Both the position numbers and the translations under genes were made by a program. Shown piece after piece: positions 17,016 through 25,330 of a DNA stretch of 64,000 bases (its first letter is position 1; each line of letters starts with the position of its first letter). The notes beneath the pieces are model-generated. The model was not told where the DNA came from. It searched no databases and saw only the letters and a program-made list of their open reading frames with translations. Location: assembly GCF_003435815.1 (NCBI RefSeq), contig NZ_QTUV01000003.1, positions 3,297 through 67,296 of the forward strand. Reading direction: 5' to 3'. Source of the stretch: Dorea sp. AM10-31 (GTDB lineage: Bacteria > Bacillota > Clostridia > Lachnospirales > Lachnospiraceae).

Positions 17016-17225
17016 ATGCCGGGATATCGGACGCAGGTGCTTGTAAATTTTGTAGTCAGAGCTGTGATAGGAACAGCCTTGATCTTTTTTGTAAATCAGT
17101 TTTTAAACGCAAGAGGAATTGACATCCGGGTTGGAATGAACCCGGTGACAGTAGTGACTTCCGGTGTACTTGGTACACCGGGAGTTGCTTTATTATATGG
17201 AATTTCTTTTTATAGAGGATTCTGA
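17016..17225 (+). CDS. BofA family (pro-sigma-K processing inhibitor-like) membrane protein
   Basis: 69 residues from the ATG at 17016, chosen because AAGGA lies 8 bases upstream; the ATG at 16995 has no such site. Two hydrophobic segments and the family signature in GMNPVTVVTSGVLGTPGVALLYG. In Bacillus, BofA inhibits the SpoIVFB protease; Clostridia carry homologues with unclear roles. Its 3' end overlaps the convergent PPTase gene by 16 bp. Confidence 0.85.
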   Translation: MPGYRTQVLVNFVVRAVIGTALIFFVNQFLNARGIDIRVGMNPVTVVTSGVLGTPGVALLYGISFYRGF

Positions 17226-17941
17226 ACGCAGTAGGCGACACTGCAGAAATATTTATCCGGAGCCGGAAGTGCCTGAACCCGCCAGAGCGGATATTTTGTG
17301 AGCTGGTACAGACCGGAATCTGAATCGATCTCATCAATACGGAAGGAATCTGCGGAAATGGTAAATCCGGTTCCGATTCCTTTTAAAAATGCTTCTCGTA
17401 TCGTCCAGTAAAGGAAAAAAAGCTGTGTACTTTCCCACTCCGGTAAATGTGCGAATCGCAGTTCTTCATCCGGGTGAAAGAAACGATGGACAAGGTGGCT
17501 GCTGCGTGCATTTTCACGTATTTTTTCGATGTCGATACCGACCGGGGAAGAAAAGGAAAATGCAAACGCAATCTGCTCTTCTGAATGAGAGAGATTAAAG
17601 GAAAGCCGTGGCAGATGTCCCAGACCTCTGACTGTAAGTGCATCATAATCCAGATAAAGTTTGCCATGTGTGCCTGTACGAAGCACAAGTTCTTCCGGTG
17701 CGATGTGCAGATATTTTCCAAGTAGCAGACGTAAGAGAAAGCGCGCAGTCTGATGCTGGATACGGTCTTTCCCCTGTGAATAACCGGCAATCCGATTCCG
17801 TTCTTCTGTGGAAAGAATTTGCGTATCCTGTGCATCTGGTGGAAAATCTTCTGTTTTAAAAAACCAGACGTCTATCGTCTGCATTGGCAGGGTAAAAGTT
17901 GCCGAAGATAAATCTGAAAAGTGAAAAATATTTATATTCAT
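17210..17941 (-). CDS. 4'-phosphopantetheinyl transferase, Sfp type
   Basis: 243 residues. Motifs in order: RFLLRLLLG, FNLSHSE (P1-like), VGIDIEKI (Mg2+ site), and WTIREAFLKGIGTG (the WxxKEA-type motif, here with Arg for Lys). It transfers phosphopantetheine from CoA to a Ser of carrier proteins. Sfp-type enzymes usually serve NRPS/PKS carriers, but none is in the window, so it may serve acyl carrier protein or a distant cluster. Confidence 0.9.
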   Translation of the reverse strand: MNINIFHFSDLSSATFTLPMQTIDVWFFKTEDFPPDAQDTQILSTEERNRIAGYSQGKDRIQHQTARFLLRLLLGKYLHIAPEELVLRTGTHGKLYLDYDALTVRGLGHLPRLSFNLSHSEEQIAFAFSFSSPVGIDIEKIRENARSSHLVHRFFHPDEELRFAHLPEWESTQLFFLYWTIREAFLKGIGTGFTISADSFRIDEIDSDSGLYQLTKYPLWRVQALPAPDKYFCSVAYCVQNPL

Positions 17942-18071
17942 GTTGTTATTTCCTGACTGTTTTTTATTAGTATTATATCTTTTGATGTGAAATTTGTATA
18001 GAATTTTAAGGAAAATGAAGAACGAAATTTTAGCAGAGTTTCACAAAGATAGAAATTTTCAGAAAAAAGGA

Positions 18072-18100
18072 TAGACAGGAAATAACCGGTAGAGTATAAT
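18072..18100 (+). promoter_or_regulatory. promoter of the Tad pilus operon
   Basis: TAGACA at 18072-18077, 17-base spacer, perfect TATAAT at 18095-18100. The predicted start is near 18107, leaving a leader of about 165 bases before tadZ. Confidence 0.72.
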
Positions 18101-18105
18101 CGTCC

Positions 18106-18245
18106 TACAAGTCAAATCTAAGACTTGTGTTGATCTGTTGAAAATAATAATTCTAAGTAATTCATGCCGTATCGGCGTAGGATTCAATGAAGTGCAACAA
18201 GTCCATAAGAGTATCAAATCGCAGCGAAAGCGGGCGTAGAAGAAG
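18106..18245 (+). promoter_or_regulatory. structured leader RNA of the Tad operon with alternative pairings
   Basis: GACTTG (18122-18127) can pair either with CAAGTC at 18108-18113 or, extended to GACTTG(T)GTTG, with CAACAAGTC at 18195-18203. The second pairing encloses a GCCG-TAT-CGGC hairpin. GC-rich hairpins with GCGAAAGC follow at 18220-18237. Mutually exclusive stems in front of an operon are typical of riboswitches or protein-controlled leaders. I could not match it to a c-di-GMP-I or -II aptamer. Confidence 0.45.
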
Positions 18246-18271
18246 TGTTTTTACACAGGAGGCAGGCATAT

Positions 18272-19189
18272 GTGAGTAACGGGAATTTAATTATATGTGA
18301 TCCGGAAGAAGGATATGCGCAGGCACTTGCTTATTATCTGATGCATAAAAAGGAATTTGGCATGGAAGTGCAGGTGTATAACCAGATAGAAAAAGTGCAG
18401 GAAATTGCAGACAGAACGAAGATACAGATTTTATTTGTGGCAGCAGAGTACGAAGCAGAAGAACGGAAGAAAGTACCGGCAGAGCAGAAATTTCTGCTGA
18501 CCGGTGCAGGGAACAGCCAGGTTCTGGAAGATGAGACGGCATTATATAAATATCAGTCGGGAGAGAAGATCGTAAAGCTGCTTTTGGAAAATGTTGATGC
18601 TCAGGAGTCGGAAAATATTCTCCTCGGACAGGCAGCAGGAAAGCAGGCAGTGAGACTGATCGGCGTGTATTCACCGGTTCACAGGATCGGAAAGACGTCT
18701 TATGCATTAAAGCTTGGAGAAGAACTGGCAGTGAATGCGAATGTATTATATCTCAACCTGGAACTGTATAGTGGTATTGGCGGACATTTTGCAGGAGAAG
18801 GACAGACGTTGTCGGATCTTCTGTATTATGCGAGACAGGAAAAAGGAAATCTTGGTTTATTTCTTACAACGATCGTGCAGCATAGAAGACATCTGGATTA
18901 TGTACATCCAATGGCGGTCGCAGAAGACGTAAAGGCAGTAAGTGTACAGGAATGGAAAGATCTGCTTATGAAGATCGCAGAACAGAGTATTTATGAGATG
19001 ATCGTACTTGATATTGATGAAGGACTCCCACAGGTATATCAGTTATTGCGGGTGTGTACAGAAGTACATGTTCCGGAGATAAGGGACTGTTATGCACAGG
19101 CGAAGATCCGGCAGTTTGAACAGGAACTTACGCTTCTGGGTTACGAAGATGTATTGCAGAAAATCAAAAGGAAGGATGTACATGATTGA
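18272..19189 (+). CDS. tadZ: TadZ/CpaE-like ATPase of the Tad pilus system
   Basis: 305 residues from the GTG at 18272, 9 bases after AGGAGG. An N-terminal receiver-like region (NLIICDPEEGYAQALAYYL) is followed by a MinD/ParA-type ATPase fold whose P-loop is unusual (GVYSPVHRIGKTSYAL: GKT retained, the usual leading Gly-Gly lost). In Tad systems TadZ places the assembly machine at the pole or membrane. It overlaps tadA by 8 bp. Assignment rests on fold features and context rather than strong motif identity. Confidence 0.72.
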   Translation: MSNGNLIICDPEEGYAQALAYYLMHKKEFGMEVQVYNQIEKVQEIADRTKIQILFVAAEYEAEERKKVPAEQKFLLTGAGNSQVLEDETALYKYQSGEKIVKLLLENVDAQESENILLGQAAGKQAVRLIGVYSPVHRIGKTSYALKLGEELAVNANVLYLNLELYSGIGGHFAGEGQTLSDLLYYARQEKGNLGLFLTTIVQHRRHLDYVHPMAVAEDVKAVSVQEWKDLLMKIAEQSIYEMIVLDIDEGLPQVYQLLRVCTEVHVPEIRDCYAQAKIRQFEQELTLLGYEDVLQKIKRKDVHD

Positions 19190-20681
19190 GGCGGAACAGT
19201 TACATGCGAGGATTCTTGAAAAACTGGATCTGACAAGAGAAGTGGAAGATGAAGAACTGACCGGGATTATTTATCAGGTATTACAGGAAGCCGGGCAGAA
19301 AGAATATATTCCGCTGAAGATAAGGACAGCGCTTGGAAAGGAACTGTTTAATGCGTTCAGAAAACTGGATCTTTTACAGGATTTTCTGGAGGATGATGAG
19401 ATTACTGAAGTGATGATCAATGGAGTACAGAGCATTTTCTATGAAAAACATGGAAAGCTGTATGAAGCAGAGAGACATTTCTTGTCCAGGGAGAAACTGG
19501 AAGATGTGATACAGCAGATTGTGGCGGGTTCAAACCGTATCGTCAATGAAGCATCACCGATCGTAGATGCGAGGCTGCCGGACGGCTCCCGAGTGAATGT
19601 CGTGCTTGCTCCGGTTGCGTTGAACGGACCAATCGTAACGATCCGTAAGTTTCCCAAAGATGCAATCACAATGGAGCAGCTGATTGCATGGGATTCCGTT
19701 AGCGAGGAAGTTACAGAATTTCTTGCTATGCTTGTAGTAGCAGGATATAACATATTTATCAGTGGAGGAACCGGTTCCGGGAAGACCACATTTCTAAATG
19801 CATTATCTCAATATATACCCAAAACAGAACGAATTATTACGATTGAGGACAACGCAGAGTTAAAAATACAGGATGTAAGCAACCTAGTCAGTCTGGAAGC
19901 CAGAAATGCAAATGTTGAAGGGAACGGAGCGATTACGATCCGTGATCTGATCAAATCGGCGCTGCGTATGCGACCGGATCGTATTATTGTCGGTGAGGTG
20001 CGCTCGGCGGAAGCAATAGATATGCTTCAGGCACTTAACACCGGACATGACGGGAGCCTTAGTACCGGACATGCGAACAGTCCAAAGGACATGCTCGCAA
20101 GACTGGAGACAATGGTATTAATGGGAATGGATATTCCGCTTCCGGCGGTCAGAAGACAGATTGCGTCCGGGATTGATATCATTGTCCATTTGGGAAGATT
20201 ACGGGATAAGAGCAGGAAGCTGCTGGCAGTTACAGAAGTGATGGGATACGAAGCCGGAGAAGTGATACTGAAACCATTATATACATTTGAAGAGACAGGA
20301 GAAGTACATGGGAAGATTCAGGGGATCTGGAGAAAAGAACGAGAGCTTGAAAATATCACAAAATTACTGGCAGCAGGCTGTAAAACCGGTAGAACGAATG
20401 AAAATGGCAGGGCAGACAGCTGCGCTTCTCGCACTGACTGCATGGCTCTATTATCGGGAAATCTGGGCAATGGTGTTTCTGATACCGGTCGGAATTCTGT
20501 ATTACCGGATGAAAAAAAAGGAATGCGTGAGGAAAAAACAACAGGTGTTTCTTTTGGAGTTCAAAGAGATGATCCAGAGTCTCGCCGCGGGACTGAACAC
20601 AGGATATTCAGTGGAAAACGCAGTGCGGGAGACGCAAAAAGAATTAATGATGGTCTATCCCAAAGAGGCAGTTATTTCTAA
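19182..20681 (+). CDS. tadA: TadA/CpaF pilus assembly ATPase with out-of-frame C-terminal extension
   Basis: 499 residues from the ATG at 19182 after AAGGAAGGA. Secretion ATPase of the VirB11/GspE class: Walker A GGTGSGKTT (195-203), Asp boxes, GEVRSAEAIDMLQALNTGHDGSLSTGHANS, and an arginine-rich C-domain. The family-like part ends near LLAAGCK (about residue 404). The frame then stays open for some 95 more codons over tadB, giving low-complexity sequence. The true protein may use this tail or the ancestral stop may be lost. Confidence 0.9.
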   Translation: MIEAEQLHARILEKLDLTREVEDEELTGIIYQVLQEAGQKEYIPLKIRTALGKELFNAFRKLDLLQDFLEDDEITEVMINGVQSIFYEKHGKLYEAERHFLSREKLEDVIQQIVAGSNRIVNEASPIVDARLPDGSRVNVVLAPVALNGPIVTIRKFPKDAITMEQLIAWDSVSEEVTEFLAMLVVAGYNIFISGGTGSGKTTFLNALSQYIPKTERIITIEDNAELKIQDVSNLVSLEARNANVEGNGAITIRDLIKSALRMRPDRIIVGEVRSAEAIDMLQALNTGHDGSLSTGHANSPKDMLARLETMVLMGMDIPLPAVRRQIASGIDIIVHLGRLRDKSRKLLAVTEVMGYEAGEVILKPLYTFEETGEVHGKIQGIWRKERELENITKLLAAGCKTGRTNENGRADSCASRTDCMALLSGNLGNGVSDTGRNSVLPDEKKGMREEKTTGVSFGVQRDDPESRRGTEHRIFSGKRSAGDAKRINDGLSQRGSYF

Positions 20682-21096
20682 GGAACTGGCAGTCATGACA
20701 AGAAAACTGAGGCTTAGTATGTCGATGGAACAGGTATTTGATGAGTTCGCAAGGCGGGTAGATATGGAAGATGTACGGAATTTTTCAGTTGTATTTACAG
20801 CAGCGAAAAAAAGTGGTGGAGATATGATCGCGATCATTCGGAACACTGTGGATCAGATCAGCGGAAAAATAGAGGTAAAGAGGGAGATCGAAACACTTCT
20901 TGCGGCAAAGAAATATGAATATAAAGTAATGTCGATCATTCCCTATGCCATTATCGCTTATATGCGGCTGAGTTTTCCGGAATTTATGTCTTACCTGTAT
21001 GGAAATATATTAGGAATCGGGGTGATGTCTGTATGTTTGGGAATCTATGCCGGCGCATACGTGCTTGGTGCAAAAATGGTAGATATCGAAGTCTGA
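20308..21096 (+). CDS. tadB: TadB-like inner-membrane platform protein
   Basis: 262 residues from the ATG at 20308 (AGGAG about 6 bases before); an ATG at 20398 is an alternative. Two hydrophobic segments (about 42-72), then a type II secretion F domain (about 90-210: FKEMIQSLAAGLNTGYSVENAV and FAAR-like FTAAKKSGGDMIAII), then two C-terminal membrane segments. It lies within the 3' end of tadA by up to 374 bp. TadB and TadC form the base on which TadA polymerises pilin. Confidence 0.86.
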   Translation: MGRFRGSGEKNESLKISQNYWQQAVKPVERMKMAGQTAALLALTAWLYYREIWAMVFLIPVGILYYRMKKKECVRKKQQVFLLEFKEMIQSLAAGLNTGYSVENAVRETQKELMMVYPKEAVISKELAVMTRKLRLSMSMEQVFDEFARRVDMEDVRNFSVVFTAAKKSGGDMIAIIRNTVDQISGKIEVKREIETLLAAKKYEYKVMSIIPYAIIAYMRLSFPEFMSYLYGNILGIGVMSVCLGIYAGAYVLGAKMVDIEV

Positions 21097-22301
21097 GCGT
21101 GGGTATTGCTGTGAGCATGTTCATTCTGGGGCTTACACTTCTGGCGGTGGATTTCGGACAGACACGGACAGCGATGAAAGATGGGTTGACAAGAAACCCC
21201 TCCGGGAAAGGAAGCAGTATGCATGATCTGGAAGCGGTTATTGGCGATTCACAGAAAGAAAAACTGAAAATTGAAGTTGGAGAACAGGAATATACAAAAC
21301 AGGATATGAAGAAATTTTTCCGGCGCTGTATCAGAAAAATTGAAAAACAGATGCCGGGAGAAAATGAATCACTGGATCATGTAGAACAGGACCTTAATCT
21401 GATGACAACGCTGGAAGGAGAACCGGTGGAGATAAGCTGGGAATTATCGGAATACAAGGTTATGAATGTATATGGTGAGATCCAGAAAGAACATGTTCGG
21501 ACAGACGGTACGCCGATCGAGCTTCATGCAGTACTGACTTATACGAAAGACCGGATGGAACAGGCAAGATACAGTTGTGCTGCAGTGATTTATCCGGAGT
21601 CACTCAGCGGAAATAAAAAAGAAACAGCAAGACTGAAAGAGAAAATTGAAGAAAAAGAAAAAGAGACACGGGAAAAGAAACGTTTTGTCCTGCCACAGAC
21701 ACTAGGGCAGAAAGCGGTGAAATATTATCGGGAGATGGATTACCGGGGACTGATCGTAATCGTGATGGGTATTCTTACGGGCGTGCTTTTGTGTGCACTG
21801 GAGAAACAGAAAGACGATGAAGCGAAAAAAGAACGGCAGAAGCAGATGCTTCTGGATTACCCGGAAGTTCTGAACAAACTGACGCTGTATTTAGGGGCAG
21901 GAATGACATTAAAACGGGCATGGTGGAAAATTGTAACAGATTATGAAGCACAGAGAGAAGTCTGGGGTGAACGTTTTGTATATGAAGAAATGAAACAGAC
22001 CTGTTATGAGATGGAAAGCGGCATCATGGAGTCAGAGAGCTATGAGCGTTTCGGCAGAAGATGCGAAAGGCAGGAGTATATACGACTCGGCGCACTGCTG
22101 TCACAGAATCTGCGTAAAGGTGGAAAAGGACTGGGACAATTGCTGAAAACAGAAGCCATACAGGCGCAGGAAGAACGGAAAGCCCACGCAAAGAGAGCAG
22201 GAGAAGAAACAGGAACAAAGCTGTTACTTCCAATGTTCCTGATGCTTGCAGTTGTTCTGGTGATTGTGATCGTACCGGCATTTTTGTCGGTGCAGTTGTA
22301 G
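21033..22301 (+). CDS. tadC: TadC-like platform protein with large extracytoplasmic domain
   Basis: 422 residues from the ATG at 21033 (GGGGTGA 7 bases before), overlapping tadB by 64 bp; a GTG near 21099 is possible. One membrane helix (about 22-42), a hydrophilic region of about 190 residues rich in Lys/Glu, a second helix (about 239-257), an F domain (about 270-395: LTLYLGAGMTLKRAW and GALLSQNLRKGGKGLGQLL) and a terminal helix. The F domain identifies it as TadC. The long outer domain is larger than I expect for TadC. Confidence 0.82.
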   Translation: MFGNLCRRIRAWCKNGRYRSLSVGIAVSMFILGLTLLAVDFGQTRTAMKDGLTRNPSGKGSSMHDLEAVIGDSQKEKLKIEVGEQEYTKQDMKKFFRRCIRKIEKQMPGENESLDHVEQDLNLMTTLEGEPVEISWELSEYKVMNVYGEIQKEHVRTDGTPIELHAVLTYTKDRMEQARYSCAAVIYPESLSGNKKETARLKEKIEEKEKETREKKRFVLPQTLGQKAVKYYREMDYRGLIVIVMGILTGVLLCALEKQKDDEAKKERQKQMLLDYPEVLNKLTLYLGAGMTLKRAWWKIVTDYEAQREVWGERFVYEEMKQTCYEMESGIMESESYERFGRRCERQEYIRLGALLSQNLRKGGKGLGQLLKTEAIQAQEERKAHAKRAGEETGTKLLLPMFLMLAVVLVIVIVPAFLSVQL

Positions 22302-22378
22302 GTATACTTAAAATGTAAATGGTGTGAAAGAAAAAGGGATACAAAAGTAAAATGAAAATATAAAAAGGAGCGGAAATT

Positions 22379-22555
22379 ATGTGGAGATGGTATCGGTTGA
22401 AACAGGTTTTACAGGAAGAAGACGGAATTGGTGTAGTGGAGGTTATTTTAATTCTGGTCGTGCTGATCGGTCTGGTTTTAATTTTCAAATCACAGCTGAC
22501 CAGTCTGGTAGAGACGATTTTCGAGAAGATCACCAGCGAAAGTTCGGGAATATAG
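22379..22555 (+). CDS. Flp-type type IVb pilin
   Basis: 58 residues, short enough to be missed by length filters. ATG with AAGGAG 8 bases upstream. A charged leader (MWRWYRLKQVLQEEDG) is followed by IGVVEVILILVVLIGLVLIF: Gly16 is the predicted prepilin peptidase site and Glu21 is the conserved Glu+5 of type IV pilins. The mature part is about 42 residues, normal for Flp. It matches the Flp1-like family. Position between tadC and the pseudopilins, and the A24 peptidase downstream, support it as the major pilin. Confidence 0.88.
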   Translation: MWRWYRLKQVLQEEDGIGVVEVILILVVLIGLVLIFKSQLTSLVETIFEKITSESSGI

Positions 22556-22567
22556 GAGGATAGAATG

Positions 22568-23947
22568 ATGGTGTCAGGTGCAAAAAAAGGAGAAGTGACA
22601 GCCTATCTTAGCCTGATATTTATTCTGTTTATATCATTTGTCGGGGGCATTATGGAAAGTGCCTCCGTACAGATGGCAAAAAATTACAGGCGTGCGGATA
22701 TGAACCGGGCAATGGAGTCCGTATTTGCAGAGTATCAGAAAGAACTTCTGGATGAATATGAGATTTTTGCATTGGAAGCAACTTATGAAACAGGGACGTA
22801 TGGCGAAAGAAATATAAAGAAACGGCTGGAATTTTATGGGGCTGAAGGAATGGAACAGTCTGTGAAACGACTCAGCCTTTTGACGGATCATGGTGGGCAG
22901 CCTTTTCTTGAACAGGTGGCGGTTTATATGGAAGAGAAGTATGGAATGGATAAAGTGAAAGACCTGACAGGAAAAAGCGCAGACTGGAAAACACAGGAAG
23001 AAGAAGCGGGAAAATACGAAGAAAATGAGAAGAAACAGCAGGGAGAACTGGATCAGTTATTAGAAGAAAATGAAGGAGAACTTCCAGAGAAAGATAATCC
23101 GATTGCCCATGTAGCAGGTCTTAAAAAGTCGTCTCTTCCGGAATTGGTGATGCCGAAAGGAAAAGAAGTATCTGACAAGCAGATGAACCTGGCGGACACA
23201 CTGGAATACAGAGGGAAAAGAGAGGGTTATGGTGACTTCTCGGATGTATCGGAAGGAATTGGAAAGTTAGATCATTTGCTTTTGGGAGAATATCTGATGG
23301 AACATTTCCCTGATGCAACAAAAGCAGGACGAAAAGGAGACCTGCTGGATTACCAGTTGGAGTATTTTCTGGAAGGAAAAGGAAGCGACCGGGAGAATCT
23401 GGAAGCTGTTGTAAAGAAACTGCTGATGTTACGTTTTGTTCCTAATTATATATATTTGCAGGGGAATGCTGCAAAAAAAGCAGAAGCGAAGGCGATGGCA
23501 TTATCGCTTTGTGCGGTTCTTGCAGTTCCGGCGGTAACAGAGGCGGCAGCGCAGGTAATTCTTCTTGCATGGGCGTATGGAGAGTCGCTTGTAGATATAC
23601 GAAGCCTGCTGGGAGGAGGGAAGATACCGCTTGTCAAATCAGATGAAAACTGGCAGTTATCTCTGGCGGGATTGTTGAAATTAGGTGAAGACGGAGATTT
23701 GAATGATGGAAAAGACTGCAAAGAAGGACTGGGATACCGGGACTATGTGCGCATGTTGTTATTTCTCACGAGTAAGGAGAAATTAGGACTTCGTGCACTG
23801 GATATGATCGAAGGTACATTGCGGGGGCGGTTCGGACTTGTTTTCTTCCGTGCAGACCAGTGCATCAGCAAGATAGAAATGAAAAGTACCTGTAAACTGC
23901 GGCGTGGGATTACTTATCAGTTTCCAACTTACTATGGATATCGCTAG
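22568..23947 (+). CDS. DUF5702 protein (TadG-like surface component)
   Basis: 459 residues from the ATG at 22568, 8 bases after AGGAGG (22565 is an alternative). An N-terminal membrane anchor (about 9-30, YLSLIFILFISFVGG) is followed by a large extracytoplasmic region with acidic and Lys/Gln-rich stretches (about 140-185), then an Ala-rich region (about 300-335). It matches the DUF5702 family found in Lachnospiraceae Tad loci. By position it is the analogue of TadG. Its exact role is unknown. The start lies 12 bases after the pilin stop. Confidence 0.78.
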   Translation: MVSGAKKGEVTAYLSLIFILFISFVGGIMESASVQMAKNYRRADMNRAMESVFAEYQKELLDEYEIFALEATYETGTYGERNIKKRLEFYGAEGMEQSVKRLSLLTDHGGQPFLEQVAVYMEEKYGMDKVKDLTGKSADWKTQEEEAGKYEENEKKQQGELDQLLEENEGELPEKDNPIAHVAGLKKSSLPELVMPKGKEVSDKQMNLADTLEYRGKREGYGDFSDVSEGIGKLDHLLLGEYLMEHFPDATKAGRKGDLLDYQLEYFLEGKGSDRENLEAVVKKLLMLRFVPNYIYLQGNAAKKAEAKAMALSLCAVLAVPAVTEAAAQVILLAWAYGESLVDIRSLLGGGKIPLVKSDENWQLSLAGLLKLGEDGDLNDGKDCKEGLGYRDYVRMLLFLTSKEKLGLRALDMIEGTLRGRFGLVFFRADQCISKIEMKSTCKLRRGITYQFPTYYGYR

Positions 23948-24023
23948 GGGTGAAGACAGATGCTCTTTCAGACAAATAAAGAAAAACTTTTCATAGAACG
24001 AAGAAAGGAGAAGGATTCGTGCC

Positions 24024-24833
24024 ATGATAAAAAATTATAAACTCCCCTTAAGACCTATCGAACGGACATCGTCTGAAAGAGTATCTGTCTTCACCTCTCG
24101 AAAAGGAAGTATCACAGTTGAGGCGGCTATAGCAGTGCCGATATTTTTCCTTGCAGTAGTCTGTCTTTTGTATTTGATGGAGATGATGGCAGTGCAGACG
24201 GCAGTGCGAAGCGGACTGCAGTACGCAGGAAAAAGGGCAGCGCAGGAATATGCCATAAAACCTTTTATGCAGACGAAGCAATTGGAAAAGGAAGTGATTG
24301 AAGGAATCGGTGCTGATCGGTTAGAGAGAAGTATTGTGGAAGGTGGCAGTGCAGGAATCGACTGCAGTCATTCGCAGATGTCAATACGGACAGGAATTGC
24401 GAATCTACAGGCGAAATACAGGATTCGTGTTCCAATTCCGATGTTTTCCATCCCTACGATTACATGTGGTGTGGAATTAAAGATCAAGGTGTGGACTGGT
24501 TATGAAAAAGAAGGATTTGGAGATCAGCAGAAAGAAACGGTATATATCACAGAAACAGGAATGGTTTACCACAGGGATTATCACTGTGCTTATCTGGATC
24601 TGACGATTAAGAGTGTGTCAAATGGACAACTGGATACTCTGCGCAACAGCAGTGGTGGAAAGTATCATCCTTGCGAGCACTGTCATCCGGCAAATGCAGG
24701 ATCGGTATTTATTACCAATTATGGAAACCGGTATCACAGTTCTGTCTTGTGCAGTGGACTAAAGCGTACAGTATATGCCATTCCGGTGTCGGAGGCAGCA
24801 GGAAAAGGAGTGTGTTCAAAATGTGGAAAATAA
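24024..24833 (+). CDS. TadE-like pseudopilin with two Cys/His modules
   Basis: 269 residues. A TadE-type N-terminus (GSITVEAAIAVPIFFLAVV, about 28-46) is cut and anchored like a pilin. The mature outer domain ends with two similar modules: Tyr182-His183...Cys188...CEHC (217-220), and Tyr237-His238...Cys243...CSKC (264-267). Each reads YHxxxxCxxL followed by CxxC, as in small zinc-binding motifs, which is unusual on an extracellular pseudopilin. The stop overlaps the prepilin peptidase start by 13 bp. Confidence 0.78.
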   Translation: MIKNYKLPLRPIERTSSERVSVFTSRKGSITVEAAIAVPIFFLAVVCLLYLMEMMAVQTAVRSGLQYAGKRAAQEYAIKPFMQTKQLEKEVIEGIGADRLERSIVEGGSAGIDCSHSQMSIRTGIANLQAKYRIRVPIPMFSIPTITCGVELKIKVWTGYEKEGFGDQQKETVYITETGMVYHRDYHCAYLDLTIKSVSNGQLDTLRNSSGGKYHPCEHCHPANAGSVFITNYGNRYHSSVLCSGLKRTVYAIPVSEAAGKGVCSKCGK

Positions 24834-25294
24834 GTCAGATGGTCTGCCTTGGGATTCTGGCAGGTATGTCTGTTACGGATTTATTATATCGGAAAGTGTC
24901 TGGAGAGCTTCTTGCGGCAGCGGGAATTGGAGCAGTCATTTTTCAGATATGCTATGGAAAATGTAATGTCTGGATTCTTGGCGGTGGAATTGCAGTCGGA
25001 TTATGCTTCCTTGGGATCAGCAGACTGACAGGTGAAGGAATAGGATATGGAGACAGCATCATGATTCTGTTGCTTGGAATTTATCTGGGAATCTGGAAAT
25101 TGCTGATTGTACTCTCTGGTGCATTTTTTCTTCTCGCACTGGCTGCGGTCGTGTTACTTAGTTATTACAGTATCCGGGGAAAGGGTATGGCGCAAGGAAC
25201 TGTGGGGATGAAGAGAATATCCCGTAAATATGCACTTCCCTTTTATCCATTTCTGACATGTGGATATATATTGTATCTGGTCAGTTGGAAATAG
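24821..25294 (+). CDS. A24 prepilin peptidase (TadV/CpaA-like)
   Basis: 157 residues from the ATG at 24821 with AAGGAG 10 bases upstream. Integral membrane aspartyl protease: the first Asp is in TDLLYRKVSGE, the second in the GxGD motif GEGIGYGDSIM. About five hydrophobic segments, no N-terminal methylase domain, as in TadV. It should process the Flp pilin and both TadE-like proteins of this operon. Confidence 0.9.
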   Translation: MWKISQMVCLGILAGMSVTDLLYRKVSGELLAAAGIGAVIFQICYGKCNVWILGGGIAVGLCFLGISRLTGEGIGYGDSIMILLLGIYLGIWKLLIVLSGAFFLLALAAVVLLSYYSIRGKGMAQGTVGMKRISRKYALPFYPFLTCGYILYLVSWK

Positions 25295-25330
25295 AGCTGG
25301 GAGAAGACAAAGCTGAGAGGAGGCAGAAGT

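Noticed and set aside
18106..18245. Known c-di-GMP riboswitch
   Set aside because: I could not find the class I or class II core motifs, so only a generic structured leader is reported.
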